A stretch of 11,112 bases of DNA, from the NCBI GenBank assembly GCA_902805985.1, contig CADCUW010000534.1, positions 1 to 11,112 on the forward strand, read 5' to 3'. This document shows positions 1-6,922 of this stretch, in pieces. This stretch comes from an uncultured Rubrobacteraceae bacterium. Its GTDB lineage: Bacteria > Actinomycetota > Rubrobacteria > Rubrobacterales > Rubrobacteraceae. The position numbers and the translations under genes were made by a program. The notes beneath the pieces were generated by a model. It saw only the letters and a program-made list of their open reading frames with translations, was not told the DNA's origin and did not search any database. Every line of letters begins with the position of its first letter. Positions within the stretch are counted from its first letter, which is position 1.

Positions 1-1
1 T

Positions 2-943
2 TCAGGTGTAGTTCTCGGCGGTGAACCTGACCTCGTCCCTGGAGGCGAAGTGCTCGCTTATGTACTTCTCGCCCTCGTCGCAGAAGAGGGTGACGATGGT
101 CCTGAGGTCCGGGTAGGACTCGCGCACTTTCCTCGCTGCGATGAGGTTTGCGCCGCTGGAGGGGCCCACGAAGAGGCCGTGCTCGCGGGCGAGGCGGCGC
201 ATCTCGCCTACGGCCTCCTCGGAGTCAACGGTAAGGGCGGTGTCCACGAGTTGCTGGTGGCGCTCGAAGATGCCGGGGACGAAGCCGTCGGAGATGCCCT
301 CGATGAGGTGGTCCCCGACCTCCCCGCAAAGGATCGTCGAGGACTCCGACGGCTCCATCGCGAAGAGCTTGACGGCCGGGTTCACCTCGCGAAAGGCCTG
401 GCCGACCCCGATCAGGGTCCCCCCCGTTCCCACGCCCATCACTATGGCGTCGGGTACCACGCCGTCGGGTAACTGCTCCAGGATCTCCGGCCCGAGCCAG
501 GTCCGGTTCTCCTCGACGTTCCACTCACTCTCGAACTGCGAGGGGCAGAAGTAGCCGGGCTCGCCGCCGAGCTCCTTGGCCTTGGCGAGGGCCTCGTTGA
601 CGTGGAAGTGCCCGATCTCCATGACGTCGGCCCCGAAGGCGCGGCTGATGGCGACCCGCTCCCCACTCATCCCCTCGGGCATGACGACGAGCATCCGGTA
701 GCCCTTCACCGCGGCGACCATAGAGAGCGCGTTGCCGGTGTTGCCGCTCGTCGCCTCGACGATGGTGTCGCCGTGTTTCAGCAGGCCCTCGTCCTCGGCG
801 CGTTCGACCATGTACTTCGCTATCCGCGCCTTTACGGAGCCGGAGGGGTTCAGGTACTCAAGCTTGCAGTAGATACTGTCGAGCTCCAGCATCGGCGTCC
901 CGCCGATGGCGTCGAGGATGCTGTTGGACAGACCGTGTTTCAT
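2..943 (-). CDS. Cysteine-synthase-family PLP enzyme, last gene of the operon
   Basis: A complete 313-residue fold-type II PLP enzyme. The Schiff-base lysine is K38 in NPSGSVKAR. The phosphate and substrate loop TSGNTGN is at 65-71, the glycine-rich PLP phosphate loop GTGGT at 172-176, and the PLP-ring serine region PSSGAN at 261-266. The C-terminal CDEGEKYIS (288-296) resembles the CysM-type CDxGxxYLS motif more than the CysK form. Two oddities are visible. The usual SVKDR motif reads SVKAR, and the loop between the first strand (LELDSI) and CKLEYLNPSGS is short compared with ordinary CysK/CysM. The start is ATG at 943, with SD GGAGG 5 nt upstream that overlaps the preceding SDR stop codon, so the two genes are co-translated. 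Known family reactions are O-acetylserine or O-phosphoserine sulfhydrylation and other beta-replacement or elimination reactions. The substrate here is not evident, and I do not assign cysK or cysM. The operon context is ethanolamine-to-glycine breakdown. Confidence 0.85.
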   Translation of the reverse strand: MKHGLSNSILDAIGGTPMLELDSIYCKLEYLNPSGSVKARIAKYMVERAEDEGLLKHGDTIVEATSGNTGNALSMVAAVKGYRMLVVMPEGMSGERVAISRAFGADVMEIGHFHVNEALAKAKELGGEPGYFCPSQFESEWNVEENRTWLGPEILEQLPDGVVPDAIVMGVGTGGTLIGVGQAFREVNPAVKLFAMEPSESSTILCGEVGDHLIEGISDGFVPGIFERHQQLVDTALTVDSEEAVGEMRRLAREHGLFVGPSSGANLIAARKVRESYPDLRTIVTLFCDEGEKYISEHFASRDEVRFTAENYT

Positions 944-952
944 GCCGACCTC

Positions 953-1720
953 CTATTCCGGCGTAACGTATGCCCCGGAGAGGCCCCCGTCAACCAGAAA
1001 GGTGGAGGCTGTCATGTACGAGGACTCGTCCGAGGCGAGGAAGAGGGCGGCGTTGGCGATCTCGACGGCCTCGGCGAACCGGCCCATGGGCAGGTGGACG
1101 AGCCGCCTGGCGGCCTTCTCCGGGTCCTTGGCGAAGAGCTCCTGCAGGAGCGGTGTGTTCACTGGGCCGGGGCAGAGCGCGTTCACCCGGACGCCTTGCC
1201 TCGCGAACTGGACGCCTAGCTCGCGGCTCATGGCGAGAACGCCGCCCTTGGAGGCGGTGTAGGAGATCTGGCTCGTCGCCGCCCCCATCACCGCCACGAA
1301 CGAGGCCGTGTTTATGACCGAACCCCCGCCCCGCTCCAGCAGGCGCGGGATACCATGCTTGCAGCACAGGTAGACGGACTTGAGGTTCACGTTCTGGACG
1401 CGCTCCCAGGCGTCCATCTCCGTCTCAAGGATCGAGTCATCGTCCGGCGGGGAGATGCCGGCGTTGTTGAAGAGGACGTCGACGCCGCCGAAATGCTCCG
1501 CGGCCTCCCGGTACATCCGCTGCACGTCGTCGGGGTCCGTCACGTCCGCGTGGATGTAGAGGCCTTCGAGCCGCCCTGCCACCTCTTCGCCCGTCTGGTC
1601 GTTGAGGTCCACGACGCACACCTTCGCCCCCTCCTCGGCGAAGCGGCGGGCCGTCTCGCGGCCGATGCCGCTGGCGGCGCCGGTTATGACCGCTACCTTG
1701 TCCTCCAGGCGACCCGGCAT
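953..1720 (-). CDS. Short-chain dehydrogenase, likely gamma-glutamylethanolamide alcohol dehydrogenase
   Basis: A classical SDR of 255 residues, the normal family length. It has the cofactor motif TGAASGIG (13-20), NNAG (85-88), N112, and the catalytic set S140, Y154 and K158 (YTASK). D38 at the end of the second strand favours NAD over NADP. The start is ATG at 1720, one base after the ALDH stop, with SD GAGGGG 7 nt upstream. The family is broad, so the protein alone shows only an NAD-dependent alcohol/ketone oxidoreductase. The substrate is inferred from context: between a gamma-glutamyl-amine ligase and an aldehyde dehydrogenase, an ethanolamine pathway needs one alcohol-to-aldehyde oxidation, and this is the only candidate in the operon. 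The putrescine pathway uses an FAD oxidase (PuuB) at the equivalent position, and none is present here. Confidence 0.88.
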   Translation of the reverse strand: MPGRLEDKVAVITGAASGIGRETARRFAEEGAKVCVVDLNDQTGEEVAGRLEGLYIHADVTDPDDVQRMYREAAEHFGGVDVLFNNAGISPPDDDSILETEMDAWERVQNVNLKSVYLCCKHGIPRLLERGGGSVINTASFVAVMGAATSQISYTASKGGVLAMSRELGVQFARQGVRVNALCPGPVNTPLLQELFAKDPEKAARRLVHLPMGRFAEAVEIANAALFLASDESSYMTASTFLVDGGLSGAYVTPE

Positions 1721-1721
1721 G

Positions 1722-3083
1722 CTAGTTCCCCTCTGTCGAGATGTAGACGTTCTTCAGCTCGGTGTAGTGGTCGAGGGCGTGGGGGCCGAGCTCGCGGCCT
1801 ACCCCCGACTGCTTGAAGCCGCCGAAAGGCGTGGCGACCCGGACGGAGGTATTCGAGTTGATGGAGAGGACGCCCGTCTCTATGCGCCGCGCGACGCGCA
1901 GGGCCTTCGCACCGTTCTCCGTCCAGACGGAGCCGGAGAGGCCGTAGGGAGTGTCGTTGGCCTGGCGGACGGCGTCGTCCTCGTCGTCGAACGGGATCAC
2001 GGCGACCACGGGACCGAAGATCTCCTCCTGCGCCGCCCTGTCACTGTTGGAGACCGGCGCGAGCACGGTCGGCGGGAACCAGAAGCCCGATCCTTCGGGC
2101 GAACGGCCCCGGATCGCCACGGGCGCGTCGTCCGGCACGTAGGCGGAGACCCTCTCCCGGTGGTCGGCGGAGATCAGGGGCCCCATCTCCGTCGCCTCGT
2201 CGAGGGGGTCTCCGACGCGGAGACCCTCCACGGCCGGCTTCATCCTGTCGAGGAACTCGTCGAAGACGCTCTTCTGGACGAGGATGCGGGAGCGGGCGCA
2301 GCAGTCCTGGCCCGCGTTGCCGAAGACGGCCATCGGCGCGCTTGCCGCGGCCCTCTCCAGGTCGGCGTCGGCGAAGACCACGTTGGCGGACTTGCCGCCG
2401 AGCTCTAGAGTGACGCGCTTTATGGTGCCGGAGGCGCCGGCCATGATCCCACGCCCCACCCCCGTCGAACCCGTGAACGCGACCTTCGCGACGTCCTCGT
2501 GCTCGACAAGACGTTGTCCGACCACGCTGCCAGGACCGACGAGTACGTTGACCACGCCCTCCGGGATGCCGGCCTCGCGCGCGATCCTCTCGAACTCGAG
2601 CGCCGTGAGGGGCGTGAGCTCGGCGGGCTTGAGCACCACCGTGTTTCCGGCGGCGAGGGCCGGGGCCATCTTCCAGCTCGCGATGGTCAGCGGGAAGTTC
2701 CACGGCACGATCAGGCCGACGACCCCCAATGGCTCCCGGAAGGTGACGTCGACGCCCCCCGAGACCGGGATGGTGTCGCCGAGCAGCCTCTCCGGCATCC
2801 CCGCGTAGTAGTGGAAGGTGTCTGCCACCATTCCCATCTCGCCGCGGGCGTCGTTTATGGGTTTGCCCGTGTCCCTGGACTCCAGTTGGGCTAGGTTCTC
2901 CTGTTCGGCCTCCAAAGCGTCGGCGAGGCGGCGGAGAAGGCGGGATCGGTCGGCGGGCGCAACGTCGCGCCACGCCGGGAAGGCCTTCTTCGCGCAGGCT
3001 ACGGCAGCATCGGCATCTTCGGCGGTGGCGGGTTCGATGCGTTCGACCACCTCTTCGGTGGCGGGGTTCAGGATCTCAAGCAA
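1722..3083 (-). CDS. NAD(P)-dependent aldehyde dehydrogenase (PuuC/betaine-aldehyde type)
   Basis: A 453-residue ALDH superfamily protein. Visible motifs are PWNFP (127-131, oxyanion asparagine N129), K152 in LKPAE, the cofactor loop FTGSTGVG (203-210), the general base E227 in LELGGKS, the catalytic cysteine C261 in GQDCC, and EEIFGP (353-358). C262 follows the catalytic cysteine, giving a CC pair. The N-terminus is somewhat short for the family (usually 475-500 residues), but all catalytic elements are present. The start is TTG at 3083, directly after the TAG of the preceding gene, with SD GGAGG 8 nt upstream inside that gene. The inferred role is to oxidise gamma-glutamyl-aminoacetaldehyde to gamma-glutamylglycine. 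The sequence alone cannot exclude other amino-aldehydes such as gamma-glutamyl-aminobutyraldehyde. Confidence 0.92.
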   Translation of the reverse strand: MLEILNPATEEVVERIEPATAEDADAAVACAKKAFPAWRDVAPADRSRLLRRLADALEAEQENLAQLESRDTGKPINDARGEMGMVADTFHYYAGMPERLLGDTIPVSGGVDVTFREPLGVVGLIVPWNFPLTIASWKMAPALAAGNTVVLKPAELTPLTALEFERIAREAGIPEGVVNVLVGPGSVVGQRLVEHEDVAKVAFTGSTGVGRGIMAGASGTIKRVTLELGGKSANVVFADADLERAAASAPMAVFGNAGQDCCARSRILVQKSVFDEFLDRMKPAVEGLRVGDPLDEATEMGPLISADHRERVSAYVPDDAPVAIRGRSPEGSGFWFPPTVLAPVSNSDRAAQEEIFGPVVAVIPFDDEDDAVRQANDTPYGLSGSVWTENGAKALRVARRIETGVLSINSNTSVRVATPFGGFKQSGVGRELGPHALDHYTELKNVYISTEGN

Positions 3084-3806
3084 CTACGATACCTCCAGAA
3101 CTAGGGCATGGATGAGTTGGCTCTTCTCGTCTTCTTCCGGGTGCCAGAGCACGCCGAGCACGAACGGGCAGGAAGGGTCCTCGATGGCCTCGACGGCGTC
3201 GTCCTCGGACCGGCCGGTCACGACCAGGCCAACGCCGACGTCTCTTATCCCCTGGTGGTGGTGGGACTTCACGGGCGACCTCTCGGACCCGACGGCGCGG
3301 GCGGCGAGGGAGCCGGGGTCGAGACGGACCTCGTGGTCGGCGAAGGTGCCGGGGGTGTGGCGGTGGTCCTCGTGGCCGAGCACGTCGGGGAGGTGCTGCT
3401 CCAGGCCGCCACCGTAGGCGACGTTCAGGACGTGCATCCCGCGGCAGATGCCCAAAGTGGGCATCTTACGGCCTATCGCGGCGCGGACCAGCGCTAGCTC
3501 GTAGGCGTCGCGCTCGTGCTGCACCGGGCCGGTCTCCGGGTGCGGCTCTTGGCCGTAGAGGTCGGGGTCGAGGTCGCCGGCGCCGCCGGTCAGGATCAGG
3601 GCGTCCAGGAGGTCGAGCAGGCCGTCGGGCTCCGCCGCGTCCTCCTCGTCTGGTGGGAGCAGGACGGGCCTGCCGCCGGCCCGCTGCACGGCGCGCACGT
3701 AGCCCGCCGGGCTGAGATAGGCCGGCATCTCACTCCACACGCCGTAGCTGACGCTCTCCGTCGCGGCGGTGATGCCGACGGTCGGGCGGCCGTTCGTCCC
3801 GCTCAC
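3084..3806 (-). CDS. Class C26 gamma-glutamyl hydrolase (PuuD-like glutamine amidotransferase)
   Basis: A 240-residue stand-alone class I glutamine-amidotransferase fold of the peptidase C26/PuuD family. The nucleophile is C121 in GICRGMHVLNV, and H222 and E224 in WHPE complete the triad. The family SHHHQG motif is at 181-186. There is no synthetase partner domain, so it acts as a hydrolase. The start is GTG at 3806, overlapping the stop of the ligase gene by four bases (GTGA), a typical translational-coupling arrangement. PuuD releases GABA and glutamate from gamma-glutamyl-GABA. In this operon the expected substrate is gamma-glutamylglycine, giving glycine and recycling glutamate. The substrate is inferred from neighbours, while the family assignment is firm. 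Confidence 0.92.
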   Translation of the reverse strand: MSGTNGRPTVGITAATESVSYGVWSEMPAYLSPAGYVRAVQRAGGRPVLLPPDEEDAAEPDGLLDLLDALILTGGAGDLDPDLYGQEPHPETGPVQHERDAYELALVRAAIGRKMPTLGICRGMHVLNVAYGGGLEQHLPDVLGHEDHRHTPGTFADHEVRLDPGSLAARAVGSERSPVKSHHHQGIRDVGVGLVVTGRSEDDAVEAIEDPSCPFVLGVLWHPEEDEKSQLIHALVLEVS

Positions 3807-5164
3807 AGGCGCTCGAAGTTCCGGTAGCGCTCCCAGTCGGTGACGGCGGCTTCAAACGCCTCGATCTCGACACGCGCCGCGTTCAGGTAGTGCCCGACGA
3901 CCTCCTCCCCGAAAGCCTCCCTCGCCACGTCGCTCGCCGCGAAGAGGTCCCTGGCCTCCTTGAGGCTCGTGGGAACGTGGGGCTTGTCCGTCTCGTAGGC
4001 GTTCCCGGCGAACTCGTCCTCCAGGGACAACTCGTTCTCTATGCCGTGCAGGCCGGCGGCGATCATGGCCGAGATGGCCAGGTAGGGGTTGACGTCCCCG
4101 CCGGGGATGCGGTTCTCGACCCGTAAAGACGGCCCGTGGCCGACGACGCGCAGGGAGCAGGTACGGTTGTCCCGGCCCCAGGCGACCGCCGTCGGGGCGA
4201 AGGAGCCCTTGGCGTAGCGCTTGTAAGAGTTGATGTTCGGGGCGAAGAGGGGCATGAGCTCGCGCAGGCAGGCGACCTGGCCCGCCAGGAACTGCTGGAA
4301 GGTCTCGGAGAAGCCGTGGCCGTCGGCGAAGACGGGAGTTCCGTCCTCGCCGCGCAGGCTCAGGTGGATGTGGCAGGAGTTGCCCTCACGCTCGTCGAAC
4401 TTGGGCATAAAGGTGATGGAGCAGCCCTCTTGCGCGGCGATCTCCTTGGCGCCGTTCTTGTAGATCGCGTGCCCGTCGGCGGTAGCGAGCGCCCTGTCGA
4501 ACTTGAAGTTGATCTCGTGCTGCCCGAAGTTGCACTCGCCCTTCGCGTCCTCGACCGCGAGCCCGGCCGCCCCCATGGTGTTCCGGATGCGCCTGAGCAA
4601 CGGCTCTATGCGCGCCGTCCCGAGCAGCGAGTAGTCCACGTTGTACAGGTTGGCCGGGTCGAGGTCCTTGTAGCCCTTGCGCCACGCGTCCTCGTATGAG
4701 TCTTTGAAAACGATGAACTCGAGCTCCGTGCCGACGAAGGCTTCGAGGCCGCGCTCGGCGAGGCGCATCAACTGGCGTTTGAGGACCTGGCGCGGCGAGG
4801 CGACCACGGGCGAGCCGTCCTCCCAGACGAGGTCGCACGTGACCATCGCCGTCCCCTCCTGCCAGGGCACGAGCCGCAAGGTGTCCATGTCCGGCTTGAA
4901 GACGAAGTCTCCGTAGCCGCGCTCCCACGAGCTCATCGTGTAGCCCTCGACGGTGTTCATCTCGACGTCGACGGCGAGCAGGTAGTTGCAGCCCTCGGCG
5001 TCGTGCTCGACGACCTCGTCGAGGAAGTGGGAGGCCGTCAGGCGCTTGCCCTGCAGACGGCCCTGCATGTCCGTCATGGCGATGAGGACGGTGTCTATCC
5101 GCCCGGCGTCGACCTCGGCGCTTAAAGTGTCGAGGTCGAGGCGTCCCTTCGGTTTCGTCTCCAT
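3803..5164 (-). CDS. Glutamine-synthetase-like gamma-glutamyl-amine ligase, probable gamma-glutamylethanolamide synthetase (GlnA4-like)
   Basis: A 453-residue GS-fold ligase. It keeps metal and ATP residues: E147 and E149 (GTELEF), E210, E217 (GQHEINF), H265 (CHIHLSL), and R348/E350 in RVENRIPGGDVNPYLA. It lacks the features that bind ammonium in true GlnA. The flap reads KGSFAP (319-324), so the catalytic glutamate of the GlnA YEAP flap is Phe322, and the FDGSS segment is replaced by CNYLLA (59-64). This is the pattern of the PuuA, IpuC and GlnA2/3/4 ligases, which join an amine to the gamma-carboxyl of glutamate using ATP. Resemblance to GlnA4, together with the ethanolamine-type permease upstream and the SDR downstream, points to ethanolamine as the amine. 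Start is ATG at 5164, with SD AAGGAA in the 10-bp gap after the permease stop. Polyamines or isopropylamine are the main alternatives. Confidence 0.9.
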   Translation of the reverse strand: METKPKGRLDLDTLSAEVDAGRIDTVLIAMTDMQGRLQGKRLTASHFLDEVVEHDAEGCNYLLAVDVEMNTVEGYTMSSWERGYGDFVFKPDMDTLRLVPWQEGTAMVTCDLVWEDGSPVVASPRQVLKRQLMRLAERGLEAFVGTELEFIVFKDSYEDAWRKGYKDLDPANLYNVDYSLLGTARIEPLLRRIRNTMGAAGLAVEDAKGECNFGQHEINFKFDRALATADGHAIYKNGAKEIAAQEGCSITFMPKFDEREGNSCHIHLSLRGEDGTPVFADGHGFSETFQQFLAGQVACLRELMPLFAPNINSYKRYAKGSFAPTAVAWGRDNRTCSLRVVGHGPSLRVENRIPGGDVNPYLAISAMIAAGLHGIENELSLEDEFAGNAYETDKPHVPTSLKEARDLFAASDVAREAFGEEVVGHYLNAARVEIEAFEAAVTDWERYRNFERL

Positions 5165-5174
5165 AGGTTCCTTT

Positions 5175-6620
5175 CTAGCTCCCGGCCAACTCGGCCTCGG
5201 CCTTCTCGATGGTGGCGAACTCCTCCTCCGGGGCCTGGGCGACCAGGTGGTGGCGGCTGTAGAAGAGGAAGTACGCGAGGAAGAGGACGTAGACGCCCAA
5301 GGTGATGAACGCCGCCGTCGGGTCCACGATAAAGGTCGCTATGACGGCGAGAATCGCAAGGACCAGCGCTACGCCCGTAGTGGCAACCCCGCCCGGCGTG
5401 CGGTAGGGCCGGTCGAGGTCCGGCTCGGTGCGGCGCAGGACTATGTGCGAGAGCATCATCAGGACGTAGCTTATCGTGGCGCCGAAGACGGCGATGTTTA
5501 TCAGGATCGCACCGTTCCCCGTGAGCGCCATCAGAAAACCGATGACGCCGGGAACTATGAGCGCCACGTACGGCGTCCTGCGGCGACCGGTAAGCGATAG
5601 CACTTTGGGGAGATAGCCGGCCCGGCTGAGAGCGAACATCTGGCGCGAGTAGGCGAAGATGATGGAGAAGAACGAGGCGACCAGGCCGGCGAGCCCCGCG
5701 ATGTTTATGAAACCGCTAAGGAAGTTCGACCCGCCGTATGCCGAAGAGACCGCCTCCACGAGCGGGTTGTTCGAGTCTTGGATAACCCCGGAGCCGGATG
5801 CCCCGGGTCCGAAGACGAGGATGAGCGCCGCGAAGACGAGCAGCGCGGCCATGCCGGCGATAAGCCCGCGGGGCGTATCGCGCGTCGGGTCGCGGGTCTC
5901 CTCGGCGGCCAGGGGCACCCCTTCGATGGCGAGGAAGAACCAGATCCCGTACGGCAGGGCAGCCCAGACGCCGACCAGCCCGAACGGCAGGAAGGCGCTC
6001 GCCCCCGCCGCGTCCGTCGGCCGGATGTCGAAGAGATTGGCCGGGTCGAAGAGCGGGACCATGCCGACCACGAAAGCCACGAGCGCCACCACGGCGATGA
6101 TCGTGATCCCGAACATTAGCTTGAGCGCCTCGCCGACGCCGTATAGGTGAATACCTACAAAGACGAGGTAGAAGACTAGGTACACGACAGGCCCCCCGAA
6201 CCCGATCAGGGACTCCACGTATCCCCCGATGAACGTCGCTATCGCGGCCGGCGCGATGGCGTATTCGATCAAGATAGCCGTCCCCGTCGCGAACCCTCCC
6301 AACGGACCTAACGCCCGCCGCGCGAACCCATACCCCCCGCCGGCGGTCGGGATCATGGAAGAGAGCTCGGCGAGCCCGAAGACCATAGCGGTGTACATGG
6401 TCGCCATGAGGAGCGTGGCGATGAGCAACCCGCCCCAACCGCCCTCGGCGAGCCCGAAGTTCCACCCCGCGAAGTCCCCGGAGATGACGTAAGCCACCCC
6501 GAGCCCCGCGAGAAGCACCCACCCGGCGGCCCCCTGCTGCAACTGCCGCTGCTCCATATAGTCGGTGCCGACGTTCTCGTACTCGACCCCATGACGGGTC
6601 CTCTTTTCCGACTCGCTCAC
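5175..6620 (-). CDS. eat: APC-family ethanolamine permease, first gene of the operon
   Basis: A hydrophobic amino acid/polyamine/organocation transporter of 481 residues with about 12 predicted membrane segments. A hydrophilic N-terminus (1-30) precedes the first segment near 32-52. The block from EQRQLQQG through GWVLLAGLGVAYVISGDF, then AGWNFGLAEGG (51-61), LAELSSMIPTAGGGYGFARRALGP (83-106) and GIWFFLAIEGVPLAAEE (225-241) is typical of the ethanolamine permease branch of APC transporters. It should carry ethanolamine across the cytoplasmic membrane. I chose GTG at 6620 because AGGAG sits 7 nt upstream. The longer ATG start at 6677 adds 19 atypical residues and has no good SD. The gene leads the operon and is divergent from a GntR regulator. 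Specificity is by recognition of the family, so other small amines remain possible. Confidence 0.9.
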   Translation of the reverse strand: MSESEKRTRHGVEYENVGTDYMEQRQLQQGAAGWVLLAGLGVAYVISGDFAGWNFGLAEGGWGGLLIATLLMATMYTAMVFGLAELSSMIPTAGGGYGFARRALGPLGGFATGTAILIEYAIAPAAIATFIGGYVESLIGFGGPVVYLVFYLVFVGIHLYGVGEALKLMFGITIIAVVALVAFVVGMVPLFDPANLFDIRPTDAAGASAFLPFGLVGVWAALPYGIWFFLAIEGVPLAAEETRDPTRDTPRGLIAGMAALLVFAALILVFGPGASGSGVIQDSNNPLVEAVSSAYGGSNFLSGFINIAGLAGLVASFFSIIFAYSRQMFALSRAGYLPKVLSLTGRRRTPYVALIVPGVIGFLMALTGNGAILINIAVFGATISYVLMMLSHIVLRRTEPDLDRPYRTPGGVATTGVALVLAILAVIATFIVDPTAAFITLGVYVLFLAYFLFYSRHHLVAQAPEEEFATIEKAEAELAGS

Positions 6621-6690
6621 CCCTGAACTCCTCTCCCGAAGGCCGACAGCGCTCCGCGCCACACCAGACGAAGGCATCCCCAGAGCGCCC

Positions 6691-6702
6691 CCGCGTGCGC
6701 GG
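6691..6702 (-). other. GC-rich inverted repeat in the operon 5' leader
   Basis: CCGCG-TG-CGCGG lies within the predicted untranslated leader of the permease mRNA, about 70 nt upstream of the GTG start. It could form a short hairpin or bind a protein. No poly-U follows it and no known riboswitch core was recognised in the 6621-6758 leader. Confidence 0.25.
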
Positions 6703-6759
6703 ATCTCAAGCCCAACCTAACAACCCCTTCTCACCCACCGCATCGGCCCACTGGCCACT

Positions 6760-6789
6760 TTGGCATCATAGTTAATACGAATTTGTTAT
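6760..6789 (+). promoter_or_regulatory. Possible promoter of the GntR regulator gene
   Basis: On the plus strand, TTGGCA (6760-6765) and TGTTAT (6784-6789) are separated by 18 bp and match the consensus at 5/6 and 4/6 positions. The site overlaps the operon promoter on the opposite strand almost completely, so RNA polymerase could not occupy both at once. The -10 is weak and other placements are possible. Confidence 0.35.
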
Positions 6790-6793
6790 ACAA
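6765..6793 (-). promoter_or_regulatory. Predicted sigma-70-type promoter of the ethanolamine operon
   Basis: On the minus strand, -35 TTGTAT (6793-6788) and -10 TATGAT (6770-6765) are separated by exactly 17 bp. Transcription would start near 6758, leaving a leader of about 138 nt before the permease GTG at 6620. This is an AT-rich island in very GC-rich sequence, which supports a regulatory role. The -35 is only a partial match to TTGACA, as expected for a regulated promoter. Confidence 0.6.
6783..6793. promoter_or_regulatory. Candidate GntR/HutC operator
   Basis: An inverted repeat TTGT-TAT-ACAA overlaps the -35 of the operon promoter and the -10 of the possible regulator promoter. HutC-subfamily repressors often bind TTGTAT/ATACAA-like palindromes, so a site here would repress the operon and autoregulate the regulator. 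A related half, GTTAATAC, lies 14 bp to the left (6771-6778), beside GTTATAC (6785-6791). Binding by the adjacent protein is inferred. Confidence 0.45.
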
Positions 6794-6922
6794 GGGTCTG
6801 GAGGCCACGCCGCCCCACTTTGGGCCGTGTAGGATGGCCTGGCGGCGAAGGGCTCAAGGGGGTCAGGGATACTGGATCGGTCAAACCGGGGAAGGCTTAG
6901 CGGGGGGCCCCTCTACCGGCAG

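Noticed and set aside
602..1219. Plus-strand open frame of 205 codons opposite the PLP enzyme and SDR genes
   Set aside because: It crosses two well-supported antisense genes and their junction, has no domain and no good ribosome site. It is a shadow frame.
1602..2408. Plus-strand open frame of 268 codons opposite the SDR and aldehyde dehydrogenase genes
   Set aside because: Antisense to catalytic motifs of two genes, and its composition is not protein-like.
3084..5164. Putrescine (Puu) degradation operon
   Set aside because: No PuuB-type FAD oxidase is present, the permease belongs to the ethanolamine branch, and an SDR is included. These fit an amino alcohol better.
5716..6522. Long minus-strand open frame (268 codons) inside the permease gene
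   Set aside because: Arginine/glycine-rich out-of-frame translation typical of GC-rich DNA. The overlapping permease frame has clear family motifs and membrane segments.
6621..6677. Longer permease start at ATG 6677
   Set aside because: The ribosome site there is weak and the extra 19 residues are unlike family N-termini, while GTG 6620 has AGGAG at 7 nt.
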